Assembly: GCA_017481875.1 (NCBI GenBank)
Contig: JAFUOP010000007.1
Coordinates: forward strand, 1 to 34,586
Source: Bacteroidaceae bacterium
GTDB lineage: Bacteria > Bacteroidota > Bacteroidia > Bacteroidales > Bacteroidaceae
DNA: 34,586 bases
Direction: 5' to 3'
Program-made: the position numbers and the translations under genes
Notes under the pieces: model-generated
Seen by the model: only the letters and a program-made list of their open reading frames with translations
Databases searched by the model: none
What the model was told of the DNA's origin: nothing
Shown here: piece after piece, positions 13,608-22,802 of the stretch
Layout: the number at the start of each line of letters is the position of its first letter
Position numbering within the stretch: position 1 is the first letter of the stretch

Positions 13608-15428
13608 TTATTTTGCGTTGATAATATCTACAATGCCTTGGGCATCGTTTATTATGCTGTCTGCTCTCTGGCCAAGTTTCATTACATCGTCAATAGCTTT
13701 GTTCAGTTTATCCTCGTCTATGTTTATATTGCTTTTGGCAGTGGGGTAGTCTGTTTCCTCTTCATCGCTGCTGTTGAGCTTAACATCTTTCAGGTGCTTG
13801 TATGTAGATGAAGGTGCAATCTCCAGGCCTTGGTTTCCGTCGCCGCCCACAAGCAGGCTTGGAATTCTTTGGTTGCCATAGAAGAAGAAGGAGAAGGGTG
13901 TGAGCCCCTTTTCGGCAGCGTTGCCAAAGTTGAATGCGCCGTCGTGGCTTATGGCGTCTATCTTTACGGCATCGGTGCGTTTTTCAAAGGTGGTGCTCCT
14001 TGAATCGGTGGGCGTTTCATATACCTCGTCGCTGTAGAGGGTGTTGTTGGCATTGTCCCAAATGAAATAGATGTAGCCGCCCAGTTCCTTGGTATTCACA
14101 GTGTAGCAGGCATCATATTCCTTGTTTGCAACCCTGTGCTTTATCTCCATTACACTGCCTTGGTGGCGATAGAAATATATGTTATACTCGCCGCGGTCGT
14201 TGTGTGTTGTTTCCACTACAAAGGGTATACCGCAGTTTTGCAGTTCCTTGTCCCAAATGGCACCAAATACCTTTTTCCCGCTTTCGTCAATTGGAAATTC
14301 GTTGTAAAATTCGCCACTCTTCATAGTAACTTTTCCAAGGGTTAGATGCTTGAGAAAGCCACCGTCAATGAACTCCGAAAACTCATTTTCTATCTTTTGC
14401 CACAGGTTTTCATAGCTGTCGCACTTCTTTGAAACGCGGTATGCGCCTATGCCTGCAAACAGCAGCGAAACAATTAACAGGGTGGCAAGTATTATCTTTG
14501 GCCATTTGTTCATTGGCTTGCACACGTTCACTCTGCTCAATATCCAATATATGAGTGCAAATGCCATTACTGCTATGGCTGTTACAAGCGATATTGCCAT
14601 AACTGCAAGAGGCACGGTAAAGAGGGTTGCAGTGCCACCTATTGCAAAGATGTATATAAAACCAATGGGCAGAACAATTATGAATATTGCTAATATGCAT
14701 AGTGCCACTGCAAGCGGAACAAGGGGAAGAAAGAAGAGTATCTTCACCAGCATAGGAAGGCAACCGCTTGCGGGCGGCTGGGCAAGTTCTGCCATAGTGC
14801 GCTCGTAGTTGCTCTTCCACGCTGCCTCCACGCTCTCCTTATCGCTTTTGGCACCAACGCGGCGCATACGGGTGTAGTCCATAATGCTTTTGGCTTTGGG
14901 GAATATTATCCACAGTGCAATATATACAAAGTAAAGGATTCCTGTGGGCTCCACAATGAAAAGAATGACCGTGATGATGCGTAGCAGGGCTGCACTGAAG
15001 CCAAAGTATGCTGCAAGGCCTGCAAGCACGCCGCCAATATAACTGTCGTGCGGGTTGCGGAATATCTTGCTGCCTAAGAGCATTGCGCGGTACCACGGCT
15101 CGTTGCTGTGGTCGCGTGGCTCCTCGGCTTCGGCCTCGTCGGTGGGCTGCTCGGTTGTTTCGGCAGCTTGCGCGGTGGGTGTCTCTATCTCTATGCCTAT
15201 GCTTTTTATAGCCTCGTCTATGAGTGCTGCATTTACAATGCCGTTTTCTCCCACGCGTGCTGTGCAAAACTCGGCAATGCGGTGCTCCACGTCGGCTACT
15301 TTAAGGTCCTCGCCATTGTCGCGGTAAAGTTCCTTTATGCGAGCAAGGTACTGCTCCATTATGTTGCTTGCATCTTCCTCGAAGAAAAAGGCACGGCCGC
15401 CAATGTGTATGTTGTTTATCTTTTTCAT
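13608..15428 (-). CDS. Large PspC-domain membrane protein
   Basis: A 606-residue inner-membrane protein. An N-terminal segment (1-85; IHIGGRAFFFEEDASNIMEQYL, then DVEHRIAEFC) matches the start of the neighbouring protein 15425-16375. After an acidic linker comes a PspC domain (about 118-175: SKIFRNPHDSYIGGVLAGLAAYFG, then LYFVYIALWIIFPKAK). Several TM helices follow (about 228-330), then a periplasmic or cytosolic beta-rich domain of about 250 residues that I cannot classify. PspC proteins belong to phage-shock-type envelope stress systems. Its start overlaps the previous stop as ATGA. Likely an output or sensor of the PadR-controlled operon; the exact role is unknown. Confidence 0.8.
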   Translation of the reverse strand: MKKINNIHIGGRAFFFEEDASNIMEQYLARIKELYRDNGEDLKVADVEHRIAEFCTARVGENGIVNAALIDEAIKSIGIEIETPTAQAAETTEQPTDEAEAEEPRDHSNEPWYRAMLLGSKIFRNPHDSYIGGVLAGLAAYFGFSAALLRIITVILFIVEPTGILYFVYIALWIIFPKAKSIMDYTRMRRVGAKSDKESVEAAWKSNYERTMAELAQPPASGCLPMLVKILFFLPLVPLAVALCILAIFIIVLPIGFIYIFAIGGTATLFTVPLAVMAISLVTAIAVMAFALIYWILSRVNVCKPMNKWPKIILATLLIVSLLFAGIGAYRVSKKCDSYENLWQKIENEFSEFIDGGFLKHLTLGKVTMKSGEFYNEFPIDESGKKVFGAIWDKELQNCGIPFVVETTHNDRGEYNIYFYRHQGSVMEIKHRVANKEYDACYTVNTKELGGYIYFIWDNANNTLYSDEVYETPTDSRSTTFEKRTDAVKIDAISHDGAFNFGNAAEKGLTPFSFFFYGNQRIPSLLVGGDGNQGLEIAPSSTYKHLKDVKLNSSDEEETDYPTAKSNINIDEDKLNKAIDDVMKLGQRADSIINDAQGIVDIINAK

Positions 15429-16375
15429 ATATTTATGTTGGTTGAAAGGTAACTTAAAACAATAAATACTATTGTAACAACAAGTGCTGTTATAAATGAT
15501 ATAAAAACAATCTTTTTATATTTTTCACTCAGCAGGTTTGTGAGCCCGAATGCTGCAAATACTACAAAAAGGGCAAATGTGAGGGTGGCGCAGAACCCCG
15601 TAATGTATAAAATGGGGTTATTGCCTGTGATTGTTATCGTGGGGCGGAATAAGAGTGCTGCCACCACAATGGCTACTGCAAGTAGAATGGTTTTCAATCG
15701 CTCCTTTTTTGCAACCTCTGTATTGCTGTCGCCACTGTTTGTCTTAGGCTCCTCGCCGGTGAGTTTGTCCGCAATGTTTTCGGGGGTTGGTTCTATGCCC
15801 TGCATACGCAGTTTGTCGGTGGTGGTTTCGGCAGTGGGAGCAATGGCCCACACTATGAGGTAGGCAAGCAGGGCGATGAACCCAATAGCTGCTATAAGGA
15901 ACACCATAATTATGCGCAATATGGTTACATCTACGTTAAGGTATGCAGCAATGCCGGCTACCACGCCGCCAATCATGCGCTCCTCTTTATTGAGGTAGAA
16001 TTTCTTCTCCAATTTTATGTTCTTGAAGAACTCCTTGTATTCCTTCTCTTTTTTCTCATTTTGTTTTTTTGCCTCCTCGTTGGTATCGGCAGTTTGGGGT
16101 TGTTCTTCCTCTTCCATCATAGCTTCGGGGTTGCCCATGCGGTTTATCATCTCGTTCACCAGTTCTACGTCGATGAACCCGGCACGGCTCTGTTGCAGAC
16201 GTTCGTCGCATAGCTCGCCTATGCGTGCTTCAATATCGGCAACAATCTCCTCGCCATACTCATTGTGCTTGAGGCAGGCTGCAATACTCTTCAGGTAATC
16301 GTCGAGGCGCGTGTAAGCATCTTCCGTTATTTGAAAGGGACGGCCTCCGAGGTTTACGTTAATGGTTCTTTTCAT
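15425..16375 (-). CDS. PspC-domain membrane protein
   Basis: A 316-residue protein. The N-terminal segment (1-70) has INVNLGGRPFQITEDAYTRLDDYL and DIEARIGELC, also found in the downstream PspC protein. A coiled, charged linker (about 90-125, rich in Glu and Lys) precedes the PspC domain (about 125-185: FYLNKEERMIGGVVAGIAAYLNVD, then LIVWAIAPTAET). Three or four further TM helices end the protein. It lies 15 bases after the PadR gene and overlaps the next gene by ATGA. The shared N-terminal module suggests the two PspC proteins interact or arose by duplication. Confidence 0.82.
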   Translation of the reverse strand: MKRTINVNLGGRPFQITEDAYTRLDDYLKSIAACLKHNEYGEEIVADIEARIGELCDERLQQSRAGFIDVELVNEMINRMGNPEAMMEEEEQPQTADTNEEAKKQNEKKEKEYKEFFKNIKLEKKFYLNKEERMIGGVVAGIAAYLNVDVTILRIIMVFLIAAIGFIALLAYLIVWAIAPTAETTTDKLRMQGIEPTPENIADKLTGEEPKTNSGDSNTEVAKKERLKTILLAVAIVVAALLFRPTITITGNNPILYITGFCATLTFALFVVFAAFGLTNLLSEKYKKIVFISFITALVVTIVFIVLSYLSTNINI

Positions 16376-16390
16376 ATAGTTATGTTGTTT

Positions 16391-16723
16391 TTATTCTTCA
16401 ATGTTCTTTATTTGTGTAATGGTTTCGGCAAGGTTGTTCCAATTCTCGTCGAGTATGGCCAGTGCCTTGCAACCGGCTTCGGTAAGTTTGTAGTACTTGC
16501 GTGGCGGCCCCTGCGGGCTCTCTTGCCACTCGTAGTCGAGTATTCCCTCTTTTCGCAACCTCGACAACAGGGGATAGAGCGTGCCCTCAACCACTATGAG
16601 GTTGGCCCTCTCCAATGCATTTATGATGTCGGAGGTGTAAAAGGGCTTGTCGCGCAGTAGTAGCATTATGCTGTATTCGAGCATTCCTTTGCGCATTTGC
16701 GATTTTACATTTTCTATGTACAT
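16391..16723 (-). CDS. PadR-family transcriptional regulator
   Basis: A 110-residue dimeric winged-helix repressor. The family core is clear: QMRKGMLEYSIMLLLRDKPFYTSDII, then VVEGTLYPLLSRLRKEGILDYEW, then GPPRKYYKLTEAG, and a C-terminal dimerisation helix. A longer frame from 16762 exists, but the -7 element TATATTTG at 16749-16756 lies inside it, so Met 16723 is preferred and gives the usual PadR length. It heads the operon with two PspC membrane proteins and probably represses it. Palindromic sites directly upstream are candidate operators. The pairing padR-pspC is a known theme in Bacteroidetes and Firmicutes. Confidence 0.92.
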   Translation of the reverse strand: MYIENVKSQMRKGMLEYSIMLLLRDKPFYTSDIINALERANLIVVEGTLYPLLSRLRKEGILDYEWQESPQGPPRKYYKLTEAGCKALAILDENWNNLAETITQIKNIEE

Positions 16724-16748
16724 TCTCTGTTTTATTTTAATTTCTGTG

Positions 16749-16756
16749 CAAATATA
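16749..16756 (-). promoter_or_regulatory. -7 element TATATTTG for padR-pspC
   Basis: CAAATATA on the plus strand, placing the transcript start near 16742, 19 bases before the chosen padR start. Confidence 0.6.
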
Positions 16757-16765
16757 TAACATTGT

Positions 16766-16793
16766 ATAGTACCTTGCAATGCATAGTACTATG
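16766..16793. promoter_or_regulatory. Candidate PadR operator
   Basis: ATAGTAC occurs twice (16766-16772, 16783-16789) with a 17-base period. The second copy is part of the perfect palindrome CATAGTACTATG (16782-16793). The sites cover the spacer and -33 region of the padR promoter, as expected for autorepression. Confidence 0.45.
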
Positions 16794-16823
16794 TTTTTAT
16801 AATATTTAACAAATGAATAAAAA

Positions 16824-16849
16824 TGGGTATAAGTAATAACCTATACCCA
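16824..16849 (-). terminator. Terminator of the outer-membrane protein gene
   Basis: tgggtata (16824-16831) pairs with tataccca (16842-16849), about 20 bases after the stop, with TTTTTATTC following on the minus strand. Confidence 0.65.
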
Positions 16850-16870
16850 AATGATATTAAATAGTATTTC

Positions 16871-17866
16871 CTACCTGAAGTGGTAGCTAAGCCCCACTGA
16901 GAATGTGCAACTGTTGGAGTATTTCATACGATTACCGCTGCTGAAAAGTTCCTTCCAAAAAGCCTTGAAGCTACGCTCTTGCACACGAACAGTGTGGCGG
17001 TAGATATATGCTGCTTTGCCTTCGAGCGACCAATGCTTTGCAAAACGGTACGACACTCCAAGGCTCGATTTAAAAATATTCTGCAAAAAAACCTTATGAT
17101 TGCCATCTACATTTACCATAGCAGAGAACCGTTGCATGTCAAAAGGTGTAAACGTGAGTTTTGTATCTTTGTTCAGCAGTGTGGAAATAGTGAGTTCCGG
17201 TTTTCCGTGCATATTAAGTTCTATGGTATAACGCCCATCGCGTTTCCAGTTTACCATGGGTGCAGGAATAATAACAGGTTCTCCATAAGCAGTGGTGCAT
17301 ACAGCACCTGCACCCACATGCAGGTTCTTGTTAATCCTGTATTGAAAAATTATTCCTGCGGTAATATTGATACTTTGTCGGCGTATATATGATTCGTCAG
17401 CGTTGAGAGTAATGCCTGTTGTTGCTATAAAATTCCAGCCATAGGTAAGAGGGCGAATGTGAGTTATCATAAAGCCCGCATCTATTATGGCATCGGGGTA
17501 GAAGGGTGCTGCATCTCCCGTGTTGTCAAGTTCTGAATACTTGCCGGCCAATGTAAGCTGCCACATTTTTATACTTTTTATAGTGTCGTTAGCCACTTCT
17601 CTTTTTGTGTCTTCGCTGTTGTTCACAGTGCCGGTGTCTCTGTATTTTATTTGCTCAACTCTCTTGATAGAAAGAGGCAGAGAGAAACTTCCCGAAATAT
17701 ATTGCACGCCTCCTTCGCCCAGTTTGTTACCGTTGCAATCTTCAAAGTCGCTTGGGGTAATATATCCACTCTCTATTTTTTGTGCTTTTGCCGGCAATAT
17801 AGATATAATAACCAGCAATAGCAAGAATAGATGTTTTTTTCTATGTTTGAGGTAAATGTTGAACAT
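16871..17866 (-). CDS. Outer-membrane beta-barrel protein, DUF6268-like
   Basis: About 331 residues. The N-terminus is a signal peptide: basic HRKKH, a hydrophobic core LFLLLLVIISIL and AKA-Q cleavage. The remainder is beta-rich with alternating strands (WQLTLAGKYSEL, YGWNFIATTGITL, LHVGAGAVCTTAYGEP, YTIELNMHGKPELTIST). It ends in SVGLSYHFR, close to the aromatic C-terminal signature of outer-membrane barrels. The pattern fits the DUF6268 family of Bacteroidetes, whose function is not known. I start at Met 17866 rather than 17893, since the shorter form gives the better signal peptide. It follows miaA by about 95 bases on the same strand. Confidence 0.65.
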   Translation of the reverse strand: MFNIYLKHRKKHLFLLLLVIISILPAKAQKIESGYITPSDFEDCNGNKLGEGGVQYISGSFSLPLSIKRVEQIKYRDTGTVNNSEDTKREVANDTIKSIKMWQLTLAGKYSELDNTGDAAPFYPDAIIDAGFMITHIRPLTYGWNFIATTGITLNADESYIRRQSINITAGIIFQYRINKNLHVGAGAVCTTAYGEPVIIPAPMVNWKRDGRYTIELNMHGKPELTISTLLNKDTKLTFTPFDMQRFSAMVNVDGNHKVFLQNIFKSSLGVSYRFAKHWSLEGKAAYIYRHTVRVQERSFKAFWKELFSSGNRMKYSNSCTFSVGLSYHFR

Positions 17867-17961
17867 ACGCTGTCCGGTGTGGCTTTTTTGCATTGCTGCA
17901 GTGAAAACTATTTAAACAGGCTCACTCGTTTATAAATTTTTGTAGAATAAATGCTCGTTGC

Positions 17962-18867
17962 TTAAATCTGCTTTATCATATTCTCTATGTGCATAATGAT
18001 ACTGCTTGTATCACCGGGGTGAAACCAGGTAATTTCCTCGTCTTTGCGATACCAGGTTACTTGCTTGCGCGAGTATATGCGGGTGTTCTGCTTTATCTTT
18101 TCTATTGCGAAATCGAGAGGCCATTCACCGTCGAAGTACTTGAATAGTTCTTTATAGCCTACAGTATTTAGCGAGTTATGTTCTTTTAGGTGATAGAAAC
18201 GTTTTGCCTCTTCCAAGAGCCCTTGCTCCATCATAATATCCACACGGTGGTTTATGCGTTCATATAACTCCTCTCGGTCGCGGCGCAATCCTATTTTTAT
18301 TATATTAAACGGGCGTTTCTTGCTCTCTTGTTTGCGGAATGAGCTGTAGGGCTTGCCTGTCATGTAGCATACCTCAAGCGCGTGCATCACACGTTTTGGG
18401 TTTTTTATATCTGCTTGGTTGTAATATTCCGGGTCAAGGAGGCGCAATTCATTGCTTAGCTGCTCCAGCCCTTCGTGCTCATATTTTTCAAGAATCATCT
18501 GCCGTGTGTCGGCATCTACAGTGGGTATGTCGTCTATGCCCTTGCACACAGCATCTATGTACATCATAGAACCACCGGACATTAACATTGTAGGGTGGTG
18601 GTGGAACTCTTTTTCGAGTAGTGCAAGCACCTCTTCCTCGTAGCGTGCCGCACTGTAATAGTCGCCCGGAGTGAGCTGCCCGACAAAGTAGTGTTTATGC
18701 CGGGTAAGCTCCTCTTGTGTGGGCATTGCCGTGCCTATCTGCAGCCCTTTGTACATCTGTCTGGAATCTGCCGAAATTATAGGACAACCAAAATGCTTTG
18801 CAATAGCAAAGCTTGTTTCTGTTTTCCCAACAGCCGTGGGGCCTATGAGCACGACTAAATTATTCAT
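17962..18867 (-). CDS. miaA: tRNA dimethylallyltransferase MiaA
   Basis: The 301-residue cytosolic enzyme adds a dimethylallyl group to N6 of A37 in tRNAs that read codons starting with U, aiding reading-frame maintenance. Visible motifs are the P-loop GPTAVGKT (9-16), [20 protein letters not shown], and ending segments with [20 protein letters not shown] that contact tRNA. The length matches the family. It is the last gene of the lpxD-lpxC/fabZ-lpxA-PRiA4 transcription unit, 28 bases after the PRiA4_ORF3 gene, an arrangement I know from Bacteroides genomes. Confidence 0.97.
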   Translation of the reverse strand: MNNLVVLIGPTAVGKTETSFAIAKHFGCPIISADSRQMYKGLQIGTAMPTQEELTRHKHYFVGQLTPGDYYSAARYEEEVLALLEKEFHHHPTMLMSGGSMMYIDAVCKGIDDIPTVDADTRQMILEKYEHEGLEQLSNELRLLDPEYYNQADIKNPKRVMHALEVCYMTGKPYSSFRKQESKKRPFNIIKIGLRRDREELYERINHRVDIMMEQGLLEEAKRFYHLKEHNSLNTVGYKELFKYFDGEWPLDFAIEKIKQNTRIYSRKQVTWYRKDEEITWFHPGDTSSIIMHIENMIKQI

Positions 18868-18895
18868 CTCTCCTTCTTGCGGTGGGTGAGGTGTG

Positions 18896-19465
18896 TTAAT
18901 AAAGGTCGTCTATTGAGCTTATATCCTCAATGCCACCGATACCGAAGCTTTCATCGTCAATGTCGTCCTCATTGAATCCATCGCTACCATAGAAGTCTTC
19001 GTCAAATTCATTGCCGGCTGATGCTCCGGGAACCTCTTTGCTCATAAGTTCGTCGAAGTTAAGTGTTTGCCTGGGTGCTTCACCGGTAGATTTTACGCAG
19101 GTGGCAGTGTCGCAACCTTTGCCGAACTCAATTTTGCTCAGCTCCATATAGAAAACGCGGTCGGCAAGAGGGTCAAATACATACATAAGTTTTTGTTTTT
19201 CCTCCTCTACAAGGTCGCCAAGCACGCACTCTTCCATTACGTAGCTCTCCTCCTCGGACATACTACCCATATCTTCGCGTGTAATTTCAATCTCTTTTAT
19301 CCACTTGTCGTTGCAGATAAAAAACGATGTCATTTGGTCATCGGGGTAGTTTACCGATTCCAATATTGCTTTATGAAGGTCGAGGAAAGTGGCATCGGAG
19401 TCTATTTCAATATCTCTTCTGAAATCCTCAACTTCGTCTGATAAAAGCCTGAATTTATAAACCAT
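18896..19465 (-). CDS. PRiA4_ORF3-like protein
   Basis: A 189-residue acidic protein. The N-terminal two thirds follow the plasmid pRiA4b ORF-3-like (IS1096-passenger) fold: [58 protein letters not shown], and later [22 protein letters not shown]. Chromosomal Bacteroidales copies have the same fold but are not mobile. The last 50 residues are highly acidic and probably disordered ([20 protein letters not shown]). It lies between lpxA (16 bases upstream) and miaA, conserved neighbours in this order. The function is not known; its fixed place among lipid A genes hints at a housekeeping role. Confidence 0.85.
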   Translation of the reverse strand: MVYKFRLLSDEVEDFRRDIEIDSDATFLDLHKAILESVNYPDDQMTSFFICNDKWIKEIEITREDMGSMSEEESYVMEECVLGDLVEEEKQKLMYVFDPLADRVFYMELSKIEFGKGCDTATCVKSTGEAPRQTLNFDELMSKEVPGASAGNEFDEDFYGSDGFNEDDIDDESFGIGGIEDISSIDDLY

Positions 19466-19481
19466 AATGCTTTATTCGTTA

Positions 19482-20252
19482 TTATCCGATGATTCCACGT
19501 GAAGCCTCTTTCTCAATAAAGTTGAGTATGTGCTCAATTTCCGGAGTCATAGGTATTGTCTCTTTAATTTTTGCTACACCCATAGAAACATTGTTACCAG
19601 CCTCATATATCAGGCGATATGCATTGTGTATGGTGCTTATAGTCTCGTTTGAGAAACCGCGGCGGCGCAATCCCACAATGTTTAGCCCGCAGTATCGTGC
19701 AGGTTCGCGGCCTACGATTATGTAGGGGGGCACATCTTTGCTGAAACGGCTACCACCTTGAATCATTACATAACCTCCAATGTGGCAGAACTGGTGCACA
19801 AGCACACACGCACTTATGATAGCGCAGTCATCGACAACCACTTCACCTGCAAGCTTGGTAGAGTTGCCTATGATGCAACCACTGCCAACCTCGCAGTCGT
19901 GTGCTATATGAACATTCTCCATAAGCAGGTTGTTGCTACCAACAACTGTTTTCCCTTTTGAGGCTGTTCCACGGTGTATTGTGGCGTTTTCACGAATCAT
20001 ATTATTGTCGCCAATCTCCACGGTAGTCTCCTCTCCCTTGAATTTGAGGTCCTGTGGGTCGCCGCCAATAATGGCACCGTGATATATCTTATTGTTATTA
20101 CCCATACGTGTACCGCCTATGATGCAGGCGTGTGGCATAATAACACAGTTATCACCAATTACTACATTTTTGTCAATGAATGCAAATGCACCAACCTCGC
20201 AGTTGGCTCCTAATTTTGCTTCTGGATCGACATAAGCTAAAGGGCTAATCAT
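19482..20252 (-). CDS. lpxA: UDP-N-acetylglucosamine acyltransferase LpxA
   Basis: The 256-residue cytosolic trimer carries out the first step of lipid A synthesis, moving a 3-hydroxyacyl chain from ACP to UDP-GlcNAc. Hexapeptide repeats run from about residue 2 to 190 (VDPEAKLGANCEVGAFAFID onward). The catalytic His lies in the MENVHIAHDCEVG segment (about 118-122), and the C-terminal helical domain begins after GLNIVGLRRRGFS. The family length is about 255-262. It is 32 bases downstream of lpxC/fabZ, so both early enzymes are made from one transcript. Confidence 0.97.
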   Translation of the reverse strand: MISPLAYVDPEAKLGANCEVGAFAFIDKNVVIGDNCVIMPHACIIGGTRMGNNNKIYHGAIIGGDPQDLKFKGEETTVEIGDNNMIRENATIHRGTASKGKTVVGSNNLLMENVHIAHDCEVGSGCIIGNSTKLAGEVVVDDCAIISACVLVHQFCHIGGYVMIQGGSRFSKDVPPYIIVGREPARYCGLNIVGLRRRGFSNETISTIHNAYRLIYEAGNNVSMGVAKIKETIPMTPEIEHILNFIEKEASRGIIG

Positions 20253-20284
20253 AGTAGTTTTCTGTTTTATATATTTCTAAATGT

Positions 20285-21667
20285 TTATTTCTTGCTGATT
20301 TGTCCTGTAAACTGTGCCTCGGCAACCAACTTCTCGCCCACGAATGCATAGCCGTGCATCATAGCCAGGCCGTGTCGCAACGGAGTCGATTGTTCAACCT
20401 TGAATACAAGAGTATCGCCCGGAACTACAAGTTTGTGGAATGATATTTTCTCTATCTTAACGAAATAAGTAGAATAGAGTTCGGGGTTATCGAGCATATT
20501 AAGTATAAATGTTGCACCGCACTGCGACATAGCTTCCACAATAAGCACACCGGGCATAACAGGCTCATCGGGGAAATGACCGGTGAAGAACGCCTCGTTG
20601 CAGGTTACATTTTTCACACCGACTACATAGTTTGAACCCAATTCAATAATTTTATCAACTAAAAGCATGGGGCTACGGTGGGGTAGCAATTCGCGTATGC
20701 GCATTGTGTCCATAATAGGCTCGCGGTTAGGGTCGTAAATTGGAGCCTGAATCTGGTGCTCACGAATAACCTTGCGCATCGCGCGCGCGAACTTATTATT
20801 TATAGTGTGGCCGGGGCAGGTGGCAATAATGCGTCCCTGCAAGGGCTTGCCTATGAGGGCAAGGTCGCCAATAATGTCGAGCAACTTGTGACGTGCAGGC
20901 TCGTTGTTCCACACAAGAGGCTTGTGGTTCAAGTAACCAAGTTTCTTTGCGTCCATGTGAGGAACGCCCAGTACATCGGCAAGCTGGTCGTACTTGTCCT
21001 GCGGCATCTCTCTCTCATAGATAACAATAGCATTGTCAAGGTCGCCACCCTTTATAAGGCCCAGGTTGAGCAGGGGCTCAAGCTCACGCACAAACACAAA
21101 TGTGCGGCTCGATGCAATCTCCTCTTTGAAATCCTCCATATTCTCCAATGTGGCATATTGGTTGTAGAGAACGCCCGAGTCGTAGTGTACAAGCACATTA
21201 AGGCTGAAATTCTCGTCGGGGAGAATAATTATGGAGTTACCTGTTTTTTCGTCTTTTATCTCAATCTTCGATTTTATTACAAAGACATCTTTTTCGGCGT
21301 TCTGTTCCTTAACACCTACACGCTCAATGTTTTCTACATACAATTTTGCACTACCATCGAGAATGGGAAACTCAGGGCCGTTTACCTGCATCAAGCAGTT
21401 GTCTATACCCAATGCAAAAAGTGCTGCCATAGCGTGCTCCACTGTGCTCACACGTGCTTCTCCTCTTGTTAGTACAGTACCACGTGTGGTTTCTGTTACG
21501 TTCTCGGCTACTGCATCTATTATGGGCTCGCCCGGTAGGTCGATACGCTGTATCTTGTATCCGTAGTTTTCAGGGGCAGGGTTGAATGTTACCGTAAGGC
21601 TCAATCCTGTGTGAAGTCCTTTACCGAATAGCGAGAAACTTCCGTTCAATGTTTTTTGCTTGTTCAT
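20285..21667 (-). CDS. lpxC/fabZ: Bifunctional LpxC deacetylase / FabZ dehydratase
   Basis: A 460-residue fusion typical of Bacteroidetes. Residues 1 to about 305 are LpxC, the zinc UDP-3-O-acyl-GlcNAc deacetylase that commits carbon to lipid A: GKGLHTGLSLTVTFNPAP, VEHAMAAL (first zinc His), ILDGSAKLYVE, NEPARHKLLDIIGDLALIG (HKxxDxxGD zinc motif). Residues about 310-460 are FabZ, 3-hydroxyacyl-ACP dehydratase: LPHRSPMLLVDKIIE, then GHFPDEPVMPGVLIVEAMSQ with the catalytic His and Glu. Linking them may balance hydroxyacyl-ACP use between lipid A and fatty-acid elongation. It starts 13 bases after lpxD. Confidence 0.98.
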   Translation of the reverse strand: MNKQKTLNGSFSLFGKGLHTGLSLTVTFNPAPENYGYKIQRIDLPGEPIIDAVAENVTETTRGTVLTRGEARVSTVEHAMAALFALGIDNCLMQVNGPEFPILDGSAKLYVENIERVGVKEQNAEKDVFVIKSKIEIKDEKTGNSIIILPDENFSLNVLVHYDSGVLYNQYATLENMEDFKEEIASSRTFVFVRELEPLLNLGLIKGGDLDNAIVIYEREMPQDKYDQLADVLGVPHMDAKKLGYLNHKPLVWNNEPARHKLLDIIGDLALIGKPLQGRIIATCPGHTINNKFARAMRKVIREHQIQAPIYDPNREPIMDTMRIRELLPHRSPMLLVDKIIELGSNYVVGVKNVTCNEAFFTGHFPDEPVMPGVLIVEAMSQCGATFILNMLDNPELYSTYFVKIEKISFHKLVVPGDTLVFKVEQSTPLRHGLAMMHGYAFVGEKLVAEAQFTGQISKK

Positions 21668-21680
21668 GGCAAATATCTTT

Positions 21681-22712
21681 TTATTGTTTCTTCAATGCTT
21701 CAATCTCTTTCATAAGCTCTTTCACCTTCTTGTCGAGCTCGGGGAGTTTTTTCAGGTATGCCGATGCGCGTATATACTCCTTGGCGTCCATTGCAGGTGA
21801 GCCCAGGAGTGTTTCGCCGCCCTTGCGGCTGCCTATGATGCCACACTGTGCACCCACAATTGTGCGGTCGCCCATTTTACAATGGCCCGAAACGCCGGCT
21901 TGGCCACCAATCATACACCACTCACCAATCTTGGCCGAGCCTGCAATGCCGGCTTGCGATGCCATTACCGTGTGCGAGCCAATCTCGTCGTTGTGGGCTA
22001 TCTGTATAAGGTTATCGAGCTTCACACCGCTGTGAACAACTGTAGAACCCATTGTGGCACGGTCTATACAGGTGTTTGCGCCAATCTCCACATTATCCTC
22101 TATAACCACAATTCCGGTTTGTGGAATTTTGTCATATCCGCTTGGGGTGGGGGCAAAGCCGAAACCGTCGGCACCTATAACGCAACCGCTGTGCAGAATA
22201 CAGTTGTTGCCTATGCGGCAGTCGTGATATACTGTAACGTGTGCATAGAGAATGCAGTTATTACCAATCTTGGCACCATCGCCCACCGACACTCCGTCGT
22301 GTATGTAGCAACCATCACCAATTTCACAACCATCGCCAATAACAGCGAAAGGTGCAATGTAGCAATTCTCGCCCACTTTAGCTGTGGAGGAGATAGATGC
22401 AAGTGAACTGATGCCTTGTTTCTTTGGCTTGCTTGCCTCGTACATTGTCATAAGCTTTGCCAGGCTCTCATATGCATTATCTACTTTAATAAGTGTAGCT
22501 TTAATATCGCCCTTTGCCTCAAAATCTTTGTTCACAAGCACCACCGAAGAGTTTGTAGTATATATATATTCGGTATATTTAGGGTTTGCAAGGAACGAAA
22601 GTGCGCCCGGTGTGCCTTCCTCTATTTTTGCAAATGTATATACCTCGGCATCTTTGTTACCTATAACCTCACCGTTGATGAACGATGCTATTTGTTGAGC
22701 TGTGAATTTCAT
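21681..22712 (-). CDS. lpxD: UDP-3-O-acyl-glucosamine N-acyltransferase LpxD
   Basis: The 343-residue cytosolic trimer performs the third lipid A step, N-acylation with a 3-hydroxyacyl-ACP. It has a uridine-binding N-terminal domain (1-100: [35 protein letters not shown]) and a left-handed beta helix (about 105-300). The catalytic His is expected in the [14 protein letters not shown] segment (about 240-250), and the C-terminal helix ends [14 protein letters not shown]. It leads the unit lpxD-lpxC/fabZ-lpxA-PRiA4-miaA, with a -7 element TATCTTCG at 22737-22744. Confidence 0.97.
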   Translation of the reverse strand: MKFTAQQIASFINGEVIGNKDAEVYTFAKIEEGTPGALSFLANPKYTEYIYTTNSSVVLVNKDFEAKGDIKATLIKVDNAYESLAKLMTMYEASKPKKQGISSLASISSTAKVGENCYIAPFAVIGDGCEIGDGCYIHDGVSVGDGAKIGNNCILYAHVTVYHDCRIGNNCILHSGCVIGADGFGFAPTPSGYDKIPQTGIVVIEDNVEIGANTCIDRATMGSTVVHSGVKLDNLIQIAHNDEIGSHTVMASQAGIAGSAKIGEWCMIGGQAGVSGHCKMGDRTIVGAQCGIIGSRKGGETLLGSPAMDAKEYIRASAYLKKLPELDKKVKELMKEIEALKKQ

Positions 22713-22736
22713 AATCTCTTAATGTTTTTCAAAATA

Positions 22737-22744
22737 CGAAGATA
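22737..22744 (-). promoter_or_regulatory. -7 element TATCTTCG for the lpxD operon
   Basis: CGAAGATA on the plus strand, 25 bases before the lpxD start, in the 90-base gap that separates lpxD from pyrF. It makes lpxD the head of its own transcript. Confidence 0.5.
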
Positions 22745-22802
22745 ACTCTTTTGTTCTAATTCTCCGTAGCTTTGTGTATAAAATAACGCAAAAAAAGCAA
22801 AT

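Noticed and set aside
18896-19465. Active IS1096-type transposon from the PRiA4_ORF3 similarity
   Set aside because: No transposase or terminal repeats are near and the gene sits in a conserved chromosomal order.
20756-21472. A 238-codon plus-strand open frame opposite lpxC/fabZ
   Set aside because: Antisense to a certain gene, without domain or start context.
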